A stretch of DNA of 64,000 bases from Sphingomonas turrisvirgatae. GTDB taxonomy: Bacteria; Pseudomonadota; Alphaproteobacteria; Sphingomonadales; Sphingomonadaceae. A program made the position numbers and the translations under genes. The number at the start of each line of letters is the position of its first letter. The stretch's first letter is position 1. The notes beneath the pieces were generated by a model, which worked only from the letters and a program-made list of their open reading frames with translations, was not told where the DNA came from and searched no databases. Of the stretch, positions 61,661 to 64,000 are shown piece after piece. The DNA is taken from positions 83,264-147,263 of the forward strand of contig NZ_MDDS01000004.1 of NCBI RefSeq assembly GCF_001721295.1, written 5' to 3'.

Positions 61661-62302
61661 TCACCTATTTGCGCGGTTGGGATCGATCCGCAAGCGGGCA
61701 TTGCCCTCTATACGGACCGTCCGCTGGTCGAGATCGGCGGTCATCCGGTTGCCGCTGAACGTGCCGAGCGGCGTGCTGCCATCGACGTTGCCGGTTCCGG
61801 TAAGCCGGCGCGATTTGAGGTCCATCGTCGAATCGCGCGTATCGAGGCGATAGCCATCGCTGGTGCGGACCGCGAGCGGCCCGTCCACCGCCACCTGCTC
61901 GCTATCCATGTCATAGCGTCCGCGCTCTGCCCGCACCTGAGCCGGCCCGTCGCTCAGCCGGATGCCGGCGGTCAGGTCGCGCAACTGCACCACCGGCTCG
62001 GCCGAGCTCTTCTGCACCGCCGAGCCTGCCTGGAGCACGAAGGGCTGACCCTTGCCGTCCGATCCGCGATAGCGCGCCGCGTTGATGCGCATCCGCTCGC
62101 TTGCGACGTCGACCTTGTTCTTGTCGAGCACGAACGACACGTCGCCACCCATGAACAGCGGTGCCATGACGAGGAATGCGCCCAGCACGCCGATGCCGGC
62201 GGGAAGCACCAGCAACAAGGTGCGCACGAGATAGTCGTGGCTGCTGCCCGGCCGCGCCCAACGCTTGCGGCGCGATCGTTCCTGAAGCGCGATCTCGGAC
62301 AT
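61661..62302 (-). CDS. lptC: LPS export protein LptC
   Basis: 213 residues with one N-terminal membrane segment (TLLLVLPAGIGVLGAFLVMAPLF) and a periplasmic LptC domain (MRINAARYRGSDGKGQPFVLQAGSAVQ ... LDTRDSTMDLKSRRLTGTGNV). It hands LPS to LptA. First of the lptCA pair. Confidence 0.92.
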   Translation of the reverse strand: MSEIALQERSRRKRWARPGSSHDYLVRTLLLVLPAGIGVLGAFLVMAPLFMGGDVSFVLDKNKVDVASERMRINAARYRGSDGKGQPFVLQAGSAVQKSSAEPVVQLRDLTAGIRLSDGPAQVRAERGRYDMDSEQVAVDGPLAVRTSDGYRLDTRDSTMDLKSRRLTGTGNVDGSTPLGTFSGNRMTADLDQRTVRIEGNARLRIDPNRANR

Positions 62303-62311
62303 CAGCTCAGC

Positions 62312-62932
62312 TCAGGCATGCGCAAAAATATCCACTTCCGGCCAGCCGGCGAGGTCGAGCGCCGCGCGGGTCGGGAGGAAATCGAAGCAGGCCTGCGCAA
62401 GTTCCATGCGCCCTTCACGCGCCAACCGGCGGTTCAGTTCCTCGCGCATGGCATGCAGGTAGCGCACGTCCGATGCGGCATAGTCCTTTTGCGCGTCGGA
62501 CAGCTCGGGCGCGCCCCAGTCGGACGATTGCTGCTGCTTGGAGATTTCCTGCCCCAGCAATTCGCGCACCAGCTCCTTGAGGCCGTGCCGATCGGTATAG
62601 GTACGCACCAGCCGCGACGCGATCTTGGTGCAATAAACCGGCGCTGCGACCACCCCCAGATAATGCTGGATCGCGGCGACATCGAACCGGCCGAAATGGT
62701 AGAGCTTCACCCGCGAGCGATCGGCGAGCAGCGCCTTCAGGTTGGGCGCGGCATAATCGCTGCCCGGGTTGAACCGGACGAGATGTTCGTCCGGCCCGCC
62801 GTCCGACAGCTGGACCACGCACAGCCGGTCGCGCGGGGTGATGAGGCCCATCGTCTCGGTGTCGACGGCGATGTCGGCACCGGCCGCGAACAGATCGGCG
62901 GGGATGTCTTCTTCGTGCAGATAAACGGTCAT
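62312..62932 (-). CDS. RNase D-like 3'-5' exonuclease
   Basis: 206 residues with the DEDDy exonuclease motifs: VDTETMGL near residue 25, KLYHFGRFDVAAIQHYL and YAASDVRYLHAMREEL. It lacks the HRDC domains of full-length RNase D, as is common for the short alphaproteobacterial form. It lies 9 bp upstream of lptC. Confidence 0.88.
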   Translation of the reverse strand: MTVYLHEEDIPADLFAAGADIAVDTETMGLITPRDRLCVVQLSDGGPDEHLVRFNPGSDYAAPNLKALLADRSRVKLYHFGRFDVAAIQHYLGVVAAPVYCTKIASRLVRTYTDRHGLKELVRELLGQEISKQQQSSDWGAPELSDAQKDYAASDVRYLHAMREELNRRLAREGRMELAQACFDFLPTRAALDLAGWPEVDIFAHA

Positions 62933-62962
62933 GCGCCCGCCTAGCGACTTAAAGCTGAACGC

Positions 62963-63757
62963 TCAATGGTCGGTCGGCGGGGGCGCGTTCTTCGTCTGGC
63001 TCCGGCGTGAGGCCATATTAAGGATCTCGACCAGCGCGGAGAATGCCATCGCGGCGTAGATATAGCCCTTTGGCACGTGCACGCCGAACCCGTCGGCGAT
63101 CAACACCGCGCCGATCATGAGGAGGAAGCCGAGCGCCAACATCACCACCGTGGGGTTGCGCTTGATGAAGTTGGCCAGCGGATCGGCGGCCACGAGCATC
63201 ACGCCGACCGTCACCACGACCGCAGTGACCATGATCGCGATCTCGTCGGTCATGCCGACTGCGGTCAGGATCGAATCGATCGAGAACACCATGTCGAGCA
63301 GGATGATCTGGAAGATCGCCGACCCGAAATTCAGGCTGACCACCTGCTTCTTGTCGAGCACGGCATCGCTCGGCTCGGGCGTCATGGTGTGGTGGATTTC
63401 CTTGGTCGCCTTCCACACCAGGAACAGTCCGCCTGCGATGAGGATGATGTCGCGCCAGGAAAAGGCGGTCTCGAAACTCGGCGCGCCATGCGCGCCCGGC
63501 GCGCCTTGCAGGCCAAGATCGAACACCGGCGTGGTCAGCGATACGATGATCCAAATCATCGAGAGCAGCAGGATGCGCATGACCAGCGCCAGGCCGATGC
63601 CGATGCGCCGCGCCTTTTGCTGCTGATGCTCAGGCAGCTTGTTGGTCAGGATTGAGATGAAGATCAGGTTGTCGATGCCGAGCACGACTTCCATGATGAT
63701 CAGCGTGATGAGGGCGGCCCAGGCGGCCGGGTCGGTCAGCAGTGCGGCAATGTCCAT
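62963..63757 (-). CDS. TerC-family integral membrane protein
   Basis: 264 residues from the ATG at 63757 ([34 protein letters not shown]). Seven or so membrane segments; the TerC signatures EVVLGIDN and [15 protein letters not shown] with their acidic residues are present. Members are linked to metal (Mn2+) export during protein secretion or to tellurite resistance; the exact role here is open. It lies 30 bp upstream of the exonuclease on the same strand. Confidence 0.88.
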   Translation of the reverse strand: MDIAALLTDPAAWAALITLIIMEVVLGIDNLIFISILTNKLPEHQQQKARRIGIGLALVMRILLLSMIWIIVSLTTPVFDLGLQGAPGAHGAPSFETAFSWRDIILIAGGLFLVWKATKEIHHTMTPEPSDAVLDKKQVVSLNFGSAIFQIILLDMVFSIDSILTAVGMTDEIAIMVTAVVVTVGVMLVAADPLANFIKRNPTVVMLALGFLLMIGAVLIADGFGVHVPKGYIYAAMAFSALVEILNMASRRSQTKNAPPPTDH

Positions 63758-64000
63758 GCGGCGAAAATGCACCGGAGCCGTAACAGTTGCAATCAGCGGT
63801 GCAACATGCCCCAATCGCGACGAAATTGTTCGCACGGTGCCGCGAACTCGGTTATACCCTATTCTGTAGGCGTGTATTCCGAGCGCCTTGACGCCTGCGC
63901 CTTCGTCCAGCGCTCGGTGTTTCGAATGAAGTTGGACGACCGGGAAGACGAACAGGGCAATGAGTTTTGATCGAGGGCGCCGCGGGGATCGCGGCGGGCG
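63758..64000. other. Terminal 243 bp without a supported gene
   Basis: Upstream of the TerC-like gene. A short plus-strand ORF (63767-63970) has no family features. An A/T-rich stretch (GGTTATACCCTATTCTGTAG near 63849-63868) could be a promoter. Confidence 0.4.

Noticed and set aside
63767..63970. 67-residue plus-strand ORF at the window end
   Set aside because: No ribosome-binding site, no family features, Arg/Ser/Cys composition typical of a shadow ORF.

Overview
The window is high-GC DNA with the codon usage and gene content of an alphaproteobacterium, most likely a sphingomonad (Sphingomonas or a relative). It holds two chromosomal segments flanking a long accessory region that carries metal-resistance genes, a conjugative transfer apparatus and several anti-phage systems.

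Left chromosomal segment (1-8442): a plant-polysaccharide catabolism cluster. It has the tail of a D-2-hydroxyacid dehydrogenase, two exported GH28 (polygalacturonase-type) enzymes, an exported right-handed beta-helix protein, an SDR dehydrogenase, an aldo-keto reductase of the L-fucose/aldose 1-dehydrogenase type and a haem-oxygenase-like diiron protein. The two GH28 genes carry almost the same 20-bp motif at their starts, so they probably share a regulator.

Metal block (8891-18951): a copper P-type ATPase with a divergent CueR-type regulator and a textbook MerR-type operator, a DUF305 membrane protein, a YncE-like lipoprotein, a CDF transporter lacking two metal-site aspartates, a Cys-rich four-helix copper-storage protein, a second MerR regulator, and debris (truncated CopD, HMA fragment, frameshifted dihaem cytochrome). 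Two near-identical 45-bp MerR-type promoters sit 972 bp apart.

Conjugative element (about 19023-55830): LysR regulator, complete trbBCDEJ(K)LFGI operon, CopG protein, TraG coupling protein, DUF3363 relaxase with a candidate oriT in front, lytic transglycosylase, TraF peptidase, DUF736/DUF2840 proteins, an RdfS-like excisionase, and a DUF6499/DUF2285 pair in two frames that looks like the FseA activator made by +1 frameshifting, followed by a small QseM-like DUF2285 protein. Next come DUF932, a GNAT, DUF736, a TIGR02391 protein, an Ec67-type retron (RT-TOPRIM plus a recognisable ncRNA), a ParB-like protein, an array of six hairpins, an AlbA_2/Schlafen-type gene, a complete QatABCD operon, a PrlF-YhaV toxin-antitoxin pair and a large serine recombinase whose 3' end runs antisense into a tRNA-Arg(CCG) gene. 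This arrangement suggests an integrative and conjugative element in the tRNA locus; the left attachment site was not found.

Right chromosomal segment (55758-64000): tRNA-Arg, nth, dapB, a DUF2200 protein, an M28 peptidase, and a conserved envelope/regulatory run on the minus strand (lptC-lptA, lptB, rpoN), an RNase D-like exonuclease and a TerC-family membrane protein.

The most interesting items are the retron with its ncRNA, the frameshift-encoded activator with its putative antiactivator, the six-hairpin array, and the clustering of the defence genes in one element. All calls are from reading the sequence; no database search was run.
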